64,000 bases of DNA from Prorocentrum cordatum (GCA_963575745.1 CAUYUJ010000903.1:578001-642000), one strand, 5' to 3'; shown: positions 20,131-32,329, counted from the first letter of the stretch. Notes: generated by a model not told the origin, from the sequence alone. Numbers and translations are program-made.

Positions 20131-23100
20131 AAATGCGGAAACGCAGAAATCATTAATTCATTTCCTTTCGGTTTTCAACGATCTGGGGCCCTCAAATGCT
20201 TCCTGGGTTTTTTGGGGGAGGTGACGGGGTCTGAATTGTGGTGTGTTGTGCGAGAGTAGACCGGGGGCCAAACTTGAAAAACAAGAAAAAAGAATTGTGG
20301 GATGCCCATTTTTTCCAGTTCCTCGGCGTCGTTCGGCGCTGTGTTTTGTTTGTGCCTCGTGGGTTTTGTTAGCCCGGCTCCTCAAGGGGTGTTGGTTCTT
20401 CCGGACCCCCTGGGGGTTCTGGAGGCCTCCTGTAGGCCTGGAGAGCCGTGTCTCGGGCTGCGCGGGAGCGTGTTGGGCCGTTCTTTACGCTCTGGGGGCT
20501 CCTTAGGGTCGTCTTGGGATGTCTTTGGGCGTCTTGGGGGTCCCCCGGGAAGCCGGGAGGCGCGGTACTGGCCAAATGTCAGGGGATGTGCGGGATCTCC
20601 GAGTCAGAGTCCCACTATATATATATATATATATATATATGGAGAAAAAACAAAAGAGAGAGAGAGAGAACAAAAACAAAAAAAACACAAAAAACTGGAA
20701 TTCTGGGCATTCCCTTTTTTCCAAACCCTCCTTGTGTTGGGTACTCGTTTTGAATAGAGCACTGTGGTATCCACCTCCCGCCCTCTCCTCCTTCTTCTCT
20801 CCTGTGTTCGCGGTGCCCTGCTGGGCTGCGATCTGCGCAACTGTCGCCACTTTCGTGGGCTCCTGGGAGGCCCAGCGGAGGTACGTCCTACGCGGACCAC
20901 TTTGAGGCCTCCCTGTCCCCTGCGGGGCTGCGATCTGCGCAACTGTCGCCACTTTCGTGGGTTCCTGGGAGGCCCAGCAGAGGTACGTCCTACGCGGACC
21001 ACTTTGAGGCCTCCCTGCCCCTGCGGGGCTGCGATCTGGCAACTGTCGCCACTTTCGTAAGTTCCTGGGAGGCCCAGCAGAGGTACGTCCTACGCGGACC
21101 ACTTTGAGGCCTCCCTGTCCCCTGCGGGCGCACCTGTCGCACCTGTCGCACCTGGCGCCCCCTGGCGCAGTGGACGCCCAAAAGGCAAACACGCCAAAAA
21201 TATCAGTTTCCCCAAAGGAAATCAACGATTTTTGCTTATTGGGATCCCCGATCCTCATCGTTCGCACGCCATGTTCCGGAGGAGCGTTCCTGGAGCACGG
21301 GGCGCCAGAGGCCCCCCCGCTCTCCCCCCCTCCCTGACTATCCTGCCGAGGAACTCTTGGGTTGCGCAGGGCCGGTCTCGCGGGCTCCCTGGGGCTTCCC
21401 GGGCCCGCCCAGGGCTGTTTGGGAACGGACCTGGAGGCGCGCTGGGCCCCATTGGAGCGTCGGAAAGCCGAACAGACAAGAAGGCCAAGATCCTCCAATT
21501 CCTGAGTAAAACGAACGATTTTGGCCTGTTGGGACCCTCTTGGGGGGTGCTCCTGGAGGCGTCCTGAGCCATGTTTGAAGCCTCTTGGGAGCTATCTGAA
21601 GCCCCCTGGGGCTCTCTTGAAGCGGAAGCCCTGGGTTTTCCGAGCGCGGTCCGTCTCTTGGACACCTTTCGGGCCTGTTTGGGGCCCTCGTGGGCGGCCC
21701 TGGGCGCTTCTTGGGCCAGCCTTGGGCCCTCCGGGACCGCCTCGGGGCGGCCTTGGGCGCTTCTGGAGCTGTTTGGGAGCGGTCTCGGAGGTCTCCTGGG
21801 CCGCCTAGGAGCGTCGGACAGCTGCCGAGATCAGAAGGCCAACCCTCCAAAACTATTGAAAAAAATAAATGTTTGGCCTGCTGGGGCCCTCGTGGGAGTG
21901 CTTTTGGAAGCGTTTGGAGCCATGTTGGAGGACTCTTGGGGGCCGCCTGGGGCGTCCTGGGTCACTGTTGAGGCAGGGGCCCTGGGTGTTCGGCACGCGG
22001 CCCCTCTCTCGGGCCCTTCTTGGGTTTGTTTTGGAGCCTTCGTGGGCTGTCGCGGGCGCTTCTTGGGCCAGCCTTGGGCTCTCCGGGGCCGCATTGGGCT
22101 CGTCTTGGGGGCCCCTGGGGCTGCTGGGGGGGCGGACCTGGAGACCTCCCGGGCCGTCGTGGAGCGCCGTGCAACCGGAAAAAACAAAATGCCAAAATCC
22201 TTCCGAAAACCCTTGGAAAACCATCGATGTTGGCCTCCCGGGGCTCTCGGGGGAGTGTTCCTGGAAGCGTCTGGAGCCATGTTGGAGGGCCCATGAAACC
22301 TCTACCGCGTGCTTCGGCGACATGGGTCGAAGGTGGGAACCTTTCCTGGCGCTGAAACAGCACCAGGGTCCGTCCAGAGCCGCTCGGGAGACGCCCCGGA
22401 GCGGCCCTGGAGAGGCCGGGGGGGGGGGGCATGGCGACTCGATGCACCTGGCCAGAGGCCCCCAGCCCCGTACCCCAGCCTCGGAGCGTCTTGGAGGCTT
22501 CTGGGACCGTCTTGGTGTCATGACAGGCGTCTTGGAAGGCATCCGGAGCCAAGTCGCAGGGAAGGGGGCAGGGGGAAGAAGGCCAGAGAGCGCTGAAGGA
22601 TACAAATACTGGAACCCTCTTGTGATTTTGTGGGGGGCCTCGTCCGGCCGCTCGCTGGGAGTTTGACGTAGCTTCTCGGGAGCCTCTGAACCTGTCGGGG
22701 GCCTCCTGGAAGCAGGTTCGAAGCATTTTGGGGGCCGATTTGGGGCTTCTCGGAGCCTCCTTTGGGCCTCTTGGGGGTCTCCTGGGGCCTCTTGAGGGGC
22801 CTCCTTGGGGCCTCCTGGCGGCCTCTTGGGGCGGAAGGCTCGAGCTTGCGGTTCGTGGTCCCCCTCTGGGCCCCCTCTTGGGCCCGTCTTGGGGCCCTCT
22901 TGGGCCATCTTGGGCGCCTCTTGGGCCGTCTTGGGGCCCTCTTGGGCTGTCCTGGGGCCCTCTTGGAAGCTTCTTGGGCCGTCTTGGGGCGGTCTTGGGC
23001 GCCTCTTGGGCCGTCTTGGACGCGGCGAAAGCCCAAGAGGCGAACATGCGAAAAATATATGTTTTCCCATAGGAATGGCACGATGTTTGCTTCTTGGGCC

Positions 23101-23324
23101 TCTCTTGGGCTGCCTCTCGGAGCGTCTTGGAGGCTTCCTGGACCTTCTTGGTGTCATGACAGGCGTCTTGGAAGGCATCTGGAGCCATCGGAGCGCGTTC
23201 CGAAGCCGCCTGCGAACGATCTTGGACGGCGTCCGGCGGTCCGACGAGCCTCCGGGCCCCCTGGGGCCCACATTTGTGGTCGGGGTCCCGGCCCCGGGCC
23301 CCCGGAACCCGGTGCGCCGTTTAA
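20131..23324. repeat. ~3.2-kb tandem duplication, copy 1
   Basis: Begins ATGCGGAAACGCAGAAATCA and ends CCCGGTGCGCCGTT. It carries TA/GA microsatellites (20617-20670), a ~104-bp array (20822-21130) and several TCTTGG/CCTCGGGG-type units with tails near 21465, 21818, 22170 and 23025. It is collinear with 23325-26671. The gap 20026-20130 has no gene. Confidence 0.92.
20822..21130. repeat. ~104-bp tandem repeat, three units
   Basis: Units CTGCGATCTGCGCAACTGTC, GCCACTTTCGTGGG, AGGCCCAGC and GGACCACTTTGAGGCCTCCC repeat three times with few differences. The counterpart at 24000-24310 has several small indels, and the reverse-oriented relative is at 11140-11580. Confidence 0.9.
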
Positions 23325-26300
23325 TGCGGAAACGCAGAAATCATTAATTCATTTCCTTTCGGTATTCAACGATCTGGGGCCTGGGGCCCTCAAATGCTTC
23401 CTGGGTTTTTTGGGGGAGGTGACGGGGTCTGAATTGTGGTGTGTTGTGCGAGAGTAGACCGGGGGCCAAACTTGAAAAACAAGAAAAAGGAATTGTGGGA
23501 TGACCATTTTTTCCAGTTCCTCGGCGTCGTTCGGCGCTGTGTTTTGTTTGTGCCTCGTGGGTTTTGTTAGCCCGGCTCCTCAGGGGTGTTGGTTCTTCCG
23601 GACCCCCTGGGGGTTCTGGAGGCCTCCTGTAGGCCTGGAGAGCCATGTCTCGGGCTGCGCGGGAGCGTGTTGGGCCGTTCTTTACGCTCTGGGGGCTCTT
23701 AGGTCGTCTTGGCTGTCTTTGGGCGTCTTGGGGGTCCTCCCGGGACCGGAGGCGCGGGTACTGGCCCAAAGTCAGGGGATTGTGCGGGATCTCGAGTCCA
23801 GAGTCCCACTATATATATATATATATATAATAACATATATTAAGAAAAAAGAAAAGAGAGAGAGAGAGAGAACACAAAAACGGGATCTGGGATTCCCTTT
23901 TTTCCCACCCTCCTTGTGTTGGGGTATTTAGCCTGGACTCGTGTGCAGAGTAATCCACTCGCCCTCTCCTCCTTCTCTCATCCTTTGTTTCGCGGTGGCC
24001 CTGCTGCGGTGCGATCTGCGGCCAACTTGTCGCACTTTCGTGGGCTCCTGGGAGGCCCAGCGTAGTACGTCCTACGCGGACCACTTGAGGCCTCCCCTGT
24101 CCCTGCTGGGCTGCGATATGCACAACTGTCGCCACTTTCGTGGGCTCCTGGGAGGCCCAGCGGAGGTACGTCCTACGCGGACCACTTTGAGGCCTCCCTG
24201 TCCCCTGCGGGGCTGCGATCTGCGCAACTGTCGCCACTTCGTGGGTTCCTGGGAGGCCCAGCAGAGGTACGTCCTACGCGGACCACTTTGAGGCCTCCCT
24301 GTCCCCTGCGGGCGCACCTGTCGCACCTGTCGCACCTGGCGCCCCCTGGCGCAGTGGACGCCCAAAAGGCAAACACGCCAAAAATATCAGTTTCCCCAGA
24401 GGAAATCTACGATTTTTGCTTATTGGGATCCCCGATCCTCATCGTTCGCACGCCATGTTCCGGAGGAGCGTTCCTGGAGCACGGGGCGCCAGAGGCCCCC
24501 CCGCTCTCCCCCCCTCCCTGACTATCCTGCCGAGGAACTCTTGGGTTGCGCAGGGCCGGTCTCGCGGGCTCCCTGGGGCTTCCCGGGCCCGCCCATGGCT
24601 GTTTGGGAACGGACCTGGAGGCGCGCTGGGCCCCATTGGAGCGTCGAAAAGCCGAACAGACAAGAAGGCCAAGATCCTCCAATTCCTAAGTAAAACGATT
24701 TTGGCCTGTTGGGGCCCTCTTGGGGGGTGCTCCTGGAGGCGTCCTGAGCCATGTTTGAAGCCTCTTGGGAGCTATCTGAAGCCCCCTGGGGCTCTCTTGA
24801 AGCGGAAGCCCTGGGTTTTCCGAGCGCGGTCCGTCTCTTGGACACCTTTTGGGCCTGTTTGGGGCCCTCGTGGGCGGCCCTGGGCGCTTCTTGGGCCAGC
24901 CTTGGGCCCTCCGGGACCGCCTCGGGGCGGCCTTGGGCGCTTCTGGAGCTGATTGGGAGCGGTCTCGGAGGTCTCCTGGGCCGCCTAGGAGCGTCGGACG
25001 GCCGCCGAGATCAGAAGGCCAACCCTCCAAAACTATTGAAGAAAACACTGTTTGGCCTGCTGGGGCCCTCGTGGGAGTGCTTTTGGAAGCGTTTGGAGCC
25101 ATGTTGGAGGACTCTTGGGGGCCGCCTGGGGCCTCCCGGGTCACTGTTGAGGCAGGGGCCCTGGGTGTTCGGCACGCGGCCCCTCTCTCGGGCCCTTCTT
25201 TGGGCTTGTTTCGGAGCCTTCGTGGGCTGTCGCGGGCGCTTCTTGGGCCAGCCCTGGGCTCTCCGGGGCCGCATTGGGCTCGTCTTGGGGGCCCCTGGGG
25301 CTGGGGGGCGGACCTGGAGACCTCCCGGGCCGTCGTGGAGCGCCGTGCACCCGGAAAAAACAAAATGCCAAAATCCTTCCAAAACCCTTGGAAAACATCG
25401 ATGCTTGGCCTCTCCCGGGGCTCTCGGGGAGTGTTCTCTGGAATCGTCTGGGCCATGTCCCATGAAAACCTCTACCGCGTGCTTTCTGGCACATGGGTCG
25501 AAGTGGGAACCTTTCCCTGGCGCTGAACAGCACCAGGGTCCCGTCGCATAGCCCTCGTAGACGCCCCGAGCGGCCCCTGGAGAGGCCGGGGGGGGGGCAT
25601 GGCGACTCGATGCACCTGGCCAGAAGCCCCCAACCCCGTACCCCAGCCTCGGAGCGTCTTGGAGGCTTCTGGGACCGTCTTGGTGTCATGACAGGCGTCT
25701 TGGAAGGCATCCGGAGCCAAGTCGCAGGGAAGGGGGCAGGGGGAAAAAGGCCAGAGAGCGCTGAAGGATACAAATACTGGAACCCTCTTGTGATTTTGTG
25801 GGGGGCCTCGTCCGGCCGCTCGCTGGGAGTTTGACGTAGCTTCTCGGGAGCCTCTGAACCTGTCGGGGGCCTCCTGGAAGCAGGTTCGAAGCATTTTGGG
25901 GGCCGATTTGGGGCTTCTCGGGGCCTCCTTTGGGCCTCTTGGGGGTCTCCTGGGGCCTCTTGAGGGGCCTCCTGGGGGCCTCCTGGCGGCCTCTTGGGGC
26001 GGAAGGCTCGAGCTTGCGGTTCGTGGTCCCCCTCTGGGCCCCTCTTGGGCCCGTCTTGGGGCCCTCTTGGGCCATCTTGGGCGCCTCTTGGGCCGTCTTG
26101 GGGCCCTCTTGGGCTGTCCTGGGGCCCTCTTGGAAGCTTCTTGGGCCGTCTTGGGGCGGTCTTGGGCGCCTCTTGGGCCGTCTTGGACGCGGCAAAAGCC
26201 CAAGAGGCGAACATGCGACAAAAATATAAGTTTCCCCATAGGAATGGCACGATGTTTGCTTCTTGGGCCTCTCTTGGGCTGCCTCTCGGAGCGTCTGGGA

Positions 26301-26671
26301 GGCTTCTGGGACCTTCTTGGTGTCTGACTACCTACCAGACCACCCCAACCTAACCCGAAGGCCCGAATTTGACCCGAATTTCGGGTTGGGGGGGGTACGG
26401 ATTCCATGTGTTTTTTCGATGTTCCCCGACCCCCCCCCCACTGGAAATCGAGGATAAATTTGGGCCTTCGGGTTGGGTTGGTGTGGTTTGGTGGGTGGTG
26501 AGTGTCATGACAGGCGTCTTGGAAGGCATCTGGAGCCATCGGAGCGCGTTCCGAAGCCGCCTGCCAACGATCTTGGACGGCGTCCGGCGTCCGACGAGCC
26601 TCCGGGCCCCCCGGGGCCCACATTTGTGGTCGGGGTCCCGGCCCCGGGCCCCTGGAACCCGGTGCGCCGTT
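23325..26671. repeat. ~3.2-kb tandem duplication, copy 2
   Basis: Matches copy 1 at high identity by eye, with small indels concentrated in the microsatellite, the 104-bp array and 25390-25570. The main structural difference is a 177-bp insertion at 26325-26501. Copy 2 ends at the (TA)n of the foldback block. Confidence 0.92.
26325..26501. mobile_element. 177-bp MITE inserted in duplication copy 2
   Basis: Absent at the equivalent site in copy 1 (near 23150). Ends are inverted repeats of about 46 bp with roughly eight mismatches: TGACTACCTACCAGACCAC and the complement of GTGTGGTTTGGTGGGTGGTGA (two parts). The flanking pentamer GTGTC is present on both sides (26320-26324 and 26502-26506) but once in copy 1, so it is a 5-bp target duplication. 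Confidence 0.92.
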
Positions 26672-26690
26672 ATATATAAATATATATATA

Positions 26691-26741
<51 letters not shown>

Positions 26742-27523
26742 AGCCCCCCCCCCAGCACCCATTCATTTTGCATCGGTCGTTGAACCGTTCACTCTCTCTC
26801 TCCCTCTCTCTCCTCTCACACACTTTGTCTCTGCTTATAGAAAGAGGAGGAGGAGGAAGAGGAAGAGGAGAAGGGGGGAGACAGAGGCGGAGGGGGAGAC
26901 TCGAGGGAGCAGCGATCCCTTTGAAATCACAATGTTTGCGAAGCCTGGGGGCACCCACAGCACCCACAGCACCCGCTGATTTCCCCTCGGGCCTCGGCCT
27001 GTGCACAGCTCGCTCCCACTCTTCCTATTAATGCTTATTTTCAATATCGTCGTCCATCTCCCCACCCCATCCACATCATCTGTTCCTTCCCCCTTCCTTC
27101 CTCCCCCCTTCTCCCTCCCACCCCCCCCATGGCATCCCCTTGCGCCTCGTTTCTCTCTCTCTCTCTCTCCCTCTCTCTCTCTCTCTCCCCCCCTCGCTCT
27201 CTCATCCTCCCGCTTCCGTAGCCCATTCCTCCGCTCCCCTTTTAGTTCTCTGTCCCGTTGTCCTCCGTGCTCCTTGCCGTCCTCTCTCTCTCGCTTGCCA
27301 CTTCTCCCCATGGGGGCTGCGGGCGCCTTTTTCGTCGCCTCCGCGCAGGGGAGACCAACGCTTGAAGGGGCGCCATCCTCCACACAGGAAGACCAAGGCT
27401 TGCAGGTACCGTCCCCCAGACACGCCAGTGCCCCCACACCCTATGATTTAATATGGATTTCTCTCACAGAGGCGGAGGGAGGGAAGATCAGGGGGGAGAC
27501 AAAAATGGAGGGGGGACAGCGAA

Positions 27524-27557
<34 letters not shown>

Positions 27558-28662
27558 GGGGAGACTCGAGGGAGCAACGATCCTTGTGACACCACAATGT
27601 TTGCGACGCCTTGGATGTTCGGGATTTCTGGGGTGAGAATCCCAGAAACCCTACGATTTCATTTGGATTTTCGGGATTTGGGGGATTTTCTGCCCTCCAG
27701 CAAAATCAACTCAGGAGCCCCTCAGGGGTCAAACTCCGAAACACCCAAACGAATTCTCAGGTTTCGCGATGTCAGGGTGCCCCAAACCCTATGATGTCAT
27801 TGGGATCTTTGTGATTTCTGGGATGGGAATACCAGGAACCATATGATTTCATTTGGGAGGGCATGGGCCCACTTGTGCTGATTGTTGCTGGAAGGCAGCA
27901 AAATCAAGAAAATCCCAAACCATCCAAATGAAATCATAGGGTTTCTGGGATTCGCATCCCAGAAATCGCAAACTTCCAAATGAAATCATAGGGTTTGGGA
28001 CACCCTGACATCGCGAAACTTGCGAATTCATTTGGATGTTTGTGATTATGACCCCTGAGGGGCTCCTGAGTTGATTTTGCTGGAGGGCAGAAAATCCCCA
28101 AACTCCCAACAATCCAAATGGCATCATTGGGTTTCTGGGATTCTCACACCAGAAATCCCAAACATCCAAATGAAATCATAGGGCTTGGGGCCCCCAGGCG
28201 TCGCAAACATTGTGGTGTCACAGGGATCGCTGCTCCCTCGAGACTCCCTCCCCCCTCTCTCTCTCTCTCTTTTTGTTTTCTCTCTCTCTCTCTCTTTCGC
28301 TGTCCCCCCTCCATATTTGTCTCCCCCCTGATCCTCCTCCCCCTCCTCCTCCTGTGTGAGAGATATCCAGATTGAATCATAGGGCGTGGGGGCACTAGCG
28401 TGTCCGGGGAAAGGTCCCTGCAAGCCTTGGTCTTCCTGTGTGGAGGATGGCGCCCCTTCAAGCGTTGGCCCCCCCCTGCGCGGAGGCGACGAAAAAAAGC
28501 GCCCGCAGCCCCCATGGGGAGAAGTGGCAAGCGAGAGAAAGAGGACGGCAAGGAGGACGGAGGACAACGGGACAGAGAACAAAACGGGGAGCGGAGGGAG
28601 GGATGCGAAAGACAACGTGAAAAGAAAAAAAGACGAATAATGGGTGTTTTGGGGGGGGGGGC

Positions 28663-28706
<44 letters not shown>

Positions 28707-28765
28707 ATATATATATACATATACACATATACATATACATATACATATAGATATACACACACACA
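26672..28765. repeat. ~2-kb foldback palindrome bounded by (TA)n tracts
   Basis: Left arm from (TA)n at 26672 and right arm to (TA)n near 28665-28765, with centre about 27860-27920. The inner ~650 bp of each arm pair well: the ATTTCATTTGG and CCCAGAAATC words, the GCCCTCCAGCAAAATCAACT block, GA/CT tracts, and a CTTCCTGTGTGGAGGATGGC block whose reverse complement is at 27372-27400. Next to the TA tracts, GCACCCATTCATTTTGC and AATGGGTGTTTTGGGGG also pair. The left arm has ~350 bp of extra sequence near 26850-27200. No transposase frame is seen. Confidence 0.85.
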
Positions 28766-28805
28766 CTGGAACCACGCGCGCGCTTCGCGCGCGCTCGGGT
28801 TCTAG
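28766..28805. repeat. GCGCGC hairpin element, copy after (TA/CA)n
   Basis: CTGGAACCAC, GCGCGCGCTTCGCGCGCGC, TCGGGTTCTAG. Both arms are present, directly following TATACACACACACACA. Confidence 0.92.
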
Positions 28806-29640
28806 CTGCTCGAGTGCTGACCGCGTTGAGAGCAACAAGGCGGTCATGAATAATAAGGTCAGCATTCTCCGTTTCCTCCTGCCTCTTCCTCATTCCTCCT
28901 CCTCCTCCGCTCTCATCGACTGGTCGACCTGTGACCTGTCGCCAAGCTATGGGACAGGAAAACTGCAGCGCTACAGCGCCATGGTGTATTATGATATGGC
29001 ATGTCATGATACACCATGCTACGCTATACGGGCACTGGCACGATGCAGTATGCAATGCAATGTGATGATAGACTGTACAGTCCGCATCGCATGCCATGCC
29101 ATGCGGTGCTTTGAAATGCTATAATGGTATACAGGATGATTGGCTGAACCATATCATGTCATGTTTCCTATTAAGAGCGATGCTACCGCGTTACATGGTA
29201 TGCACAGAAACGGCATGCCAGGCGATGCAATGCAATGAAATGGTATGCCAAATTATGAGCTGCTACGTTAGAGTAAACAGGGCGACCGTAAGAACAACAA
29301 AGGGGGTGTGATAGTCGCATGATATATGTTTACTGTTGCGCAGAGCAGTACGGTGCTGTTCGATTGATTTATGTGCATTGTTGTGCCAGAATGCGTTACG
29401 CTGTGTCATGATATTCGATGCCATGCTAGGCAATGTTGCGCCATGACGTGCAGAGCTAGGCTCAGCTAGACACTGCCATGGAATGCATTGTTATGGCATG
29501 CTAAACCATTATGTGATATGCGCTGACACCGTTAGCTCTGCCGTGCTGTGCCGTGCCATGCCATGTACTGCAACGCTGCGATGCCACGATCGGCTAGGAG
29601 GTTTTTTGCTATGCACCGGCATGTTTTGGAGGCCTCTTGG
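28806..29640. repeat. Copy 2 of the 18.5-19.2 kb block
   Basis: Starts with the CGACTGGTCGAC ... CTGTCGCCAAGCTATGGG unit, then the degenerate CATGC/ATGCT segment collinear with 18576-19194, including GTTTCCTATTAAGAGCGATG and CGCAGAGCAGTACGGTGCTG, up to TATGCACCGGYATGTTTTGG. Confidence 0.85.
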
Positions 29641-29830
29641 GGGCCGTTTGGGGTGCCCTTGGGGTCTCTTTTTGGGCCTTGGGCGATCGGGGCTCAATTC
29701 GTCCGCCTCGGCCTAGTCCCCCCCGATTGCTCATTTGAGTGTGGCCCCCCACGGTCACATGGGCAATCGGAACTCAATTCCCGCGGCTCGCCCCGCCCCC
29801 CCCCCGATTGACAATGTGCCCCCACTGACA
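29641..29830. repeat. Two-copy ~72-bp repeat with C-runs
   Basis: GATCGGGGCTCAATTC ... CCCCCCCGATTG and AATCGGAACTCAATTC ... CCCCCCCCCGATTG are consecutive diverged copies, both ending in GTGKCCCCC. Confidence 0.7.
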
Positions 29831-30304
29831 AATTAGCAATGAGTCGGCCCTCGGAGCTACATACATGCTGCAAAAGGCTTTATGGAAGACCACCGAAGAG
29901 CCGCGGGAGAGCATTCGAATAACCCCATCACGAGCTTCGTAGCAACAGGGGCCCCAAAGGGGGCACCTGACTAACAGACCATGGAACATCGAATTTGACA
30001 ACTTACTTTTTCGGCCTCCCAATGCTTGCGCCATCCAGAACGTCTCCATTGCAATTCCCACCGCTTCTTAAGGTGTGCGACCATCTCATCTGCGCCGATC
30101 GCAAAATCATCGCGGCCCGGTCGGCACCGAAACCCCAAACTCGAAACAATTGGGTGCAAACGGTGAGCCGTGAACCTGGTCGCCGCCGGAAGCCTCGTAT
30201 AGTTCCTCGCGCGCGTTGTGTCCCTGGTGGCCACAGGTCTGTGCTCCACCGAACGAATCACTGGCATAGTGCCGCATAGCGTCTCTCCGCCCATTCGGGG
30301 ACAC
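29774..30304 (-). pseudogene. Coding-like minus-strand fragment with frame changes
   Basis: Protein-like stretches occur in three minus frames in succession: GHQGHNAREELYEASGGDQV and PFAPNCFEFGVSVPTG in one, FAIGADEMVAHLKKRWELQW in the next, then KLSNSMFHGLLVRCPLWGPC and SVVFHKAFCSMYVAPRADSL. They overlap end to end as expected for one decayed exon or gene with indels. No family is recognised. Confidence 0.35.
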
Positions 30305-30648
30305 CCCTCGCCTGAAACATTCCGTGGCCCCGCGGGTAGCTGGCTGGTCTGGCAGCTAAAGTTCTTGTCCCTCGAAGCATAATAAGGCGCTGGGGCATGA
30401 GAACTTTTGGTTCGGGGGTGAAAGGGGGCCCCCTGCAAAATGGCAGCGGGCGTGAACCATTCAAACCTCTTCCATCCTCCTCCTCCTCTTCCTCTTCCTC
30501 CTCGCCCCCCCTCTTCCTCCTCCTCTTCGCATTCCTCCTCCTCCTCCTCGGACGCATCCAAAAGGGGGTTCGTAGGTGATCGCGCCTCAACCTCAGCCTG
30601 ATGTAGGAGCTGAGATCGAAAGCCCCAACCTCAGCCTGATGTAAGAGC

Positions 30649-31240
30649 CTATTGGAAAGCCTCACGGCGGGAATCCTTTGGAAAGCACCACAAAGGGATT
30701 ATATTGGAAAGCCTCTCGCAAGGAATCTTTTGGAAAGCACCACCGAGCGATTCTATTGGAAAGCCTCACAAAAGGAATCTTTTGGAAAGCATAACGCAGG
30801 AATTGCATTGGAAAGCCTTACAAAAGGAATCCTTTGGAAAGCACCACGAAGGAATTCGATTGGAAAGCCTCACAAACTGAATCCTTTGGGCAGCGTCACA
30901 AAGGGATTCTGTGGGAAAGCCTCACAGTAGGAATCCGGTGGAAAGCACCATAAAGGGAGTCTACTGGAAAGCCTCATTAAAGGAACCCTTTGGAAGGCAC
31001 CACGAAGGGATTCTAGGGGAAAGCCTCGCAGCAGGAATCCTTTTGGAAAGCACCACAAAGGGATTCTCTTGGAAAGCCTCGCAGCAGGAATCCTTCGAGC
31101 ACCACAGAATGGTTCTATTGGAAAACCTCACAAAAGAAATCCTGTGGAAAGCACAACAAAGGAATTCTATTGGAAAGCCTCACAAAAGGAATCCTTTGGA
31201 AAGCACCACAAAGAGGTTCTATTGGAAAGCCGCACCTGCG
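30649..31240 (+). repeat. 52-bp tandem array (two 26-bp half-units), ~11 copies
   Basis: Unit TTGGAAAGCCTCACNNNNGG, AATCCTTTGGAAAGCACCAC, AAAGGGATTCTA. The period is not a multiple of three, yet one plus frame stays open for 92 aa (ESLTKGILWKAPQRNSIGKP-like) because stops are rare in all phases. Confidence 0.92.
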
Positions 31241-31409
31241 GCGCCTTCTTCTCCTCCCTCTTTTTCTCGTTGTAGCGGCGGTTCCGCTCTCGCTTCCGCT
31301 CGAAAGCCTGTGCCTGGCTTTGGGTTCCCCATTCCTAGGGAAAAAAAGCAGGGAATGGCGCAGCGAGCTGCTTGAGCCTCGGCCGGGGCGCAGCGTGCTA
31401 GCTGGCGTT

Positions 31410-31680
31410 AGCTGCCCCCTCCTCCTCCTCCTCTTCCTCCTCCTTCCCCTCCTCCTCTTCCTCCTCCTCCTCCTGCCCCTCCCCCTCCTCTCCCCCTCCT
31501 CCTCCTCCTCCTCCCTCCTCCTCCTCCTCCTCCCCCCTCCTCCTCTCCTCCTTCCTCCTCCTCTCCTCCCTCCTCCTTCTCCTCCTCCTCCTCCCTCCTC
31601 CTCCTCCTCCCCTCCTCCCCTCCTCCTCCTCCTCCTCCTCCTCCTCCTCCTCCTCCTCCTCTTCCTCCTCCTCCTTCCAC
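31410..31680. repeat. (CCT)n polypyrimidine tract
   Basis: About 270 bp of CCTCCT with occasional CCC/CTT. Shadows are poly-Leu/Pro on plus and poly-Glu/Arg/Gly on minus. Confidence 0.97.
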
Positions 31681-32180
31681 AACGGCAAGGAAAACCAAAG
31701 GACGCCAAAGGACACCCCCCCAAAAACAAAAAGGAACCAAAGGGCTGGAGCCGAAAAACATAGAAAAACCGAAGGTACAACCACAAAACAACAAAAAACA
31801 GCAAAGATTCACAGACCTACCCTTCCCACTCCTACGTTCCACCGAGAAGGGTGCCTGATGTTTGTTTGTTTTGCTTTTGTTGTTGTTTCCTTAGGTTTTT
31901 GCTCAGTTTTCAATTCCAAGCCTTTGGTGGCTTTGTTGTGTTGTGGTTTGTCCGTAGGTTTTTGCTATTTCTCTGCAACACACCTGTTATGTCCTTAAGT
32001 TTTCTTTTGTGTTTCCTTGCCGCTGTGGGAGGATGGAGGAGGGGAAGGGGGGATGAAGGCGGATGGGGAGGGAGGGGAAATGAAGAGGAGGAGGAAGAGG
32101 AGGAGGAGGAGGGGGAGGAGGAAGAGGAGGAAAAGGAGACGGAGGAACAGAATGAGGAGGAGGAGGAGGAGGATAGCAGA
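31681..32180. other. AT-richer spacer then (GGA)n
   Basis: 31681-32040 is the AT-richest non-microsatellite stretch nearby (AAACCAAAGGACGCCAAAGG, then TTTGTTTTGCTTTTGTTGTTG). An AGGTTTTTGCT word occurs twice (31892, 31956). 32041-32180 is GGA-rich. No gene is seen. Confidence 0.4.
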
Positions 32181-32329
32181 GGTTTCACTGGTTCACGCCC
32201 GCTTTCATTTTGCAGGGGGCCCCCTTTCACCCCGAAGCCGGTTTTTTCGCATCACGCGGCGAAAGATACAGCGGTTGCACATGTTTTGTGATTTCAAAGA
32301 ATTCACGACGAGCTCAATGGAAGTCGCGG

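Larger units (their letters stand above)
30358..32275. repeat. Region bounded by an inverted ~100-bp repeat
   Basis: The minus strand of 30390-30475 and the plus strand of 32180-32250 both read AGAGGTTT, TGGTTCACGCCCGCT, CATTTTGCAGGGGGCCCCC, TTTCACCCC. Each is next to a GGA tract (30478-30555 as CCT; 32065-32170 as GGA). The 1.9-kb interval contains the 52-bp array and pyrimidine tracts. It could be a foldback element. Confidence 0.6.
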
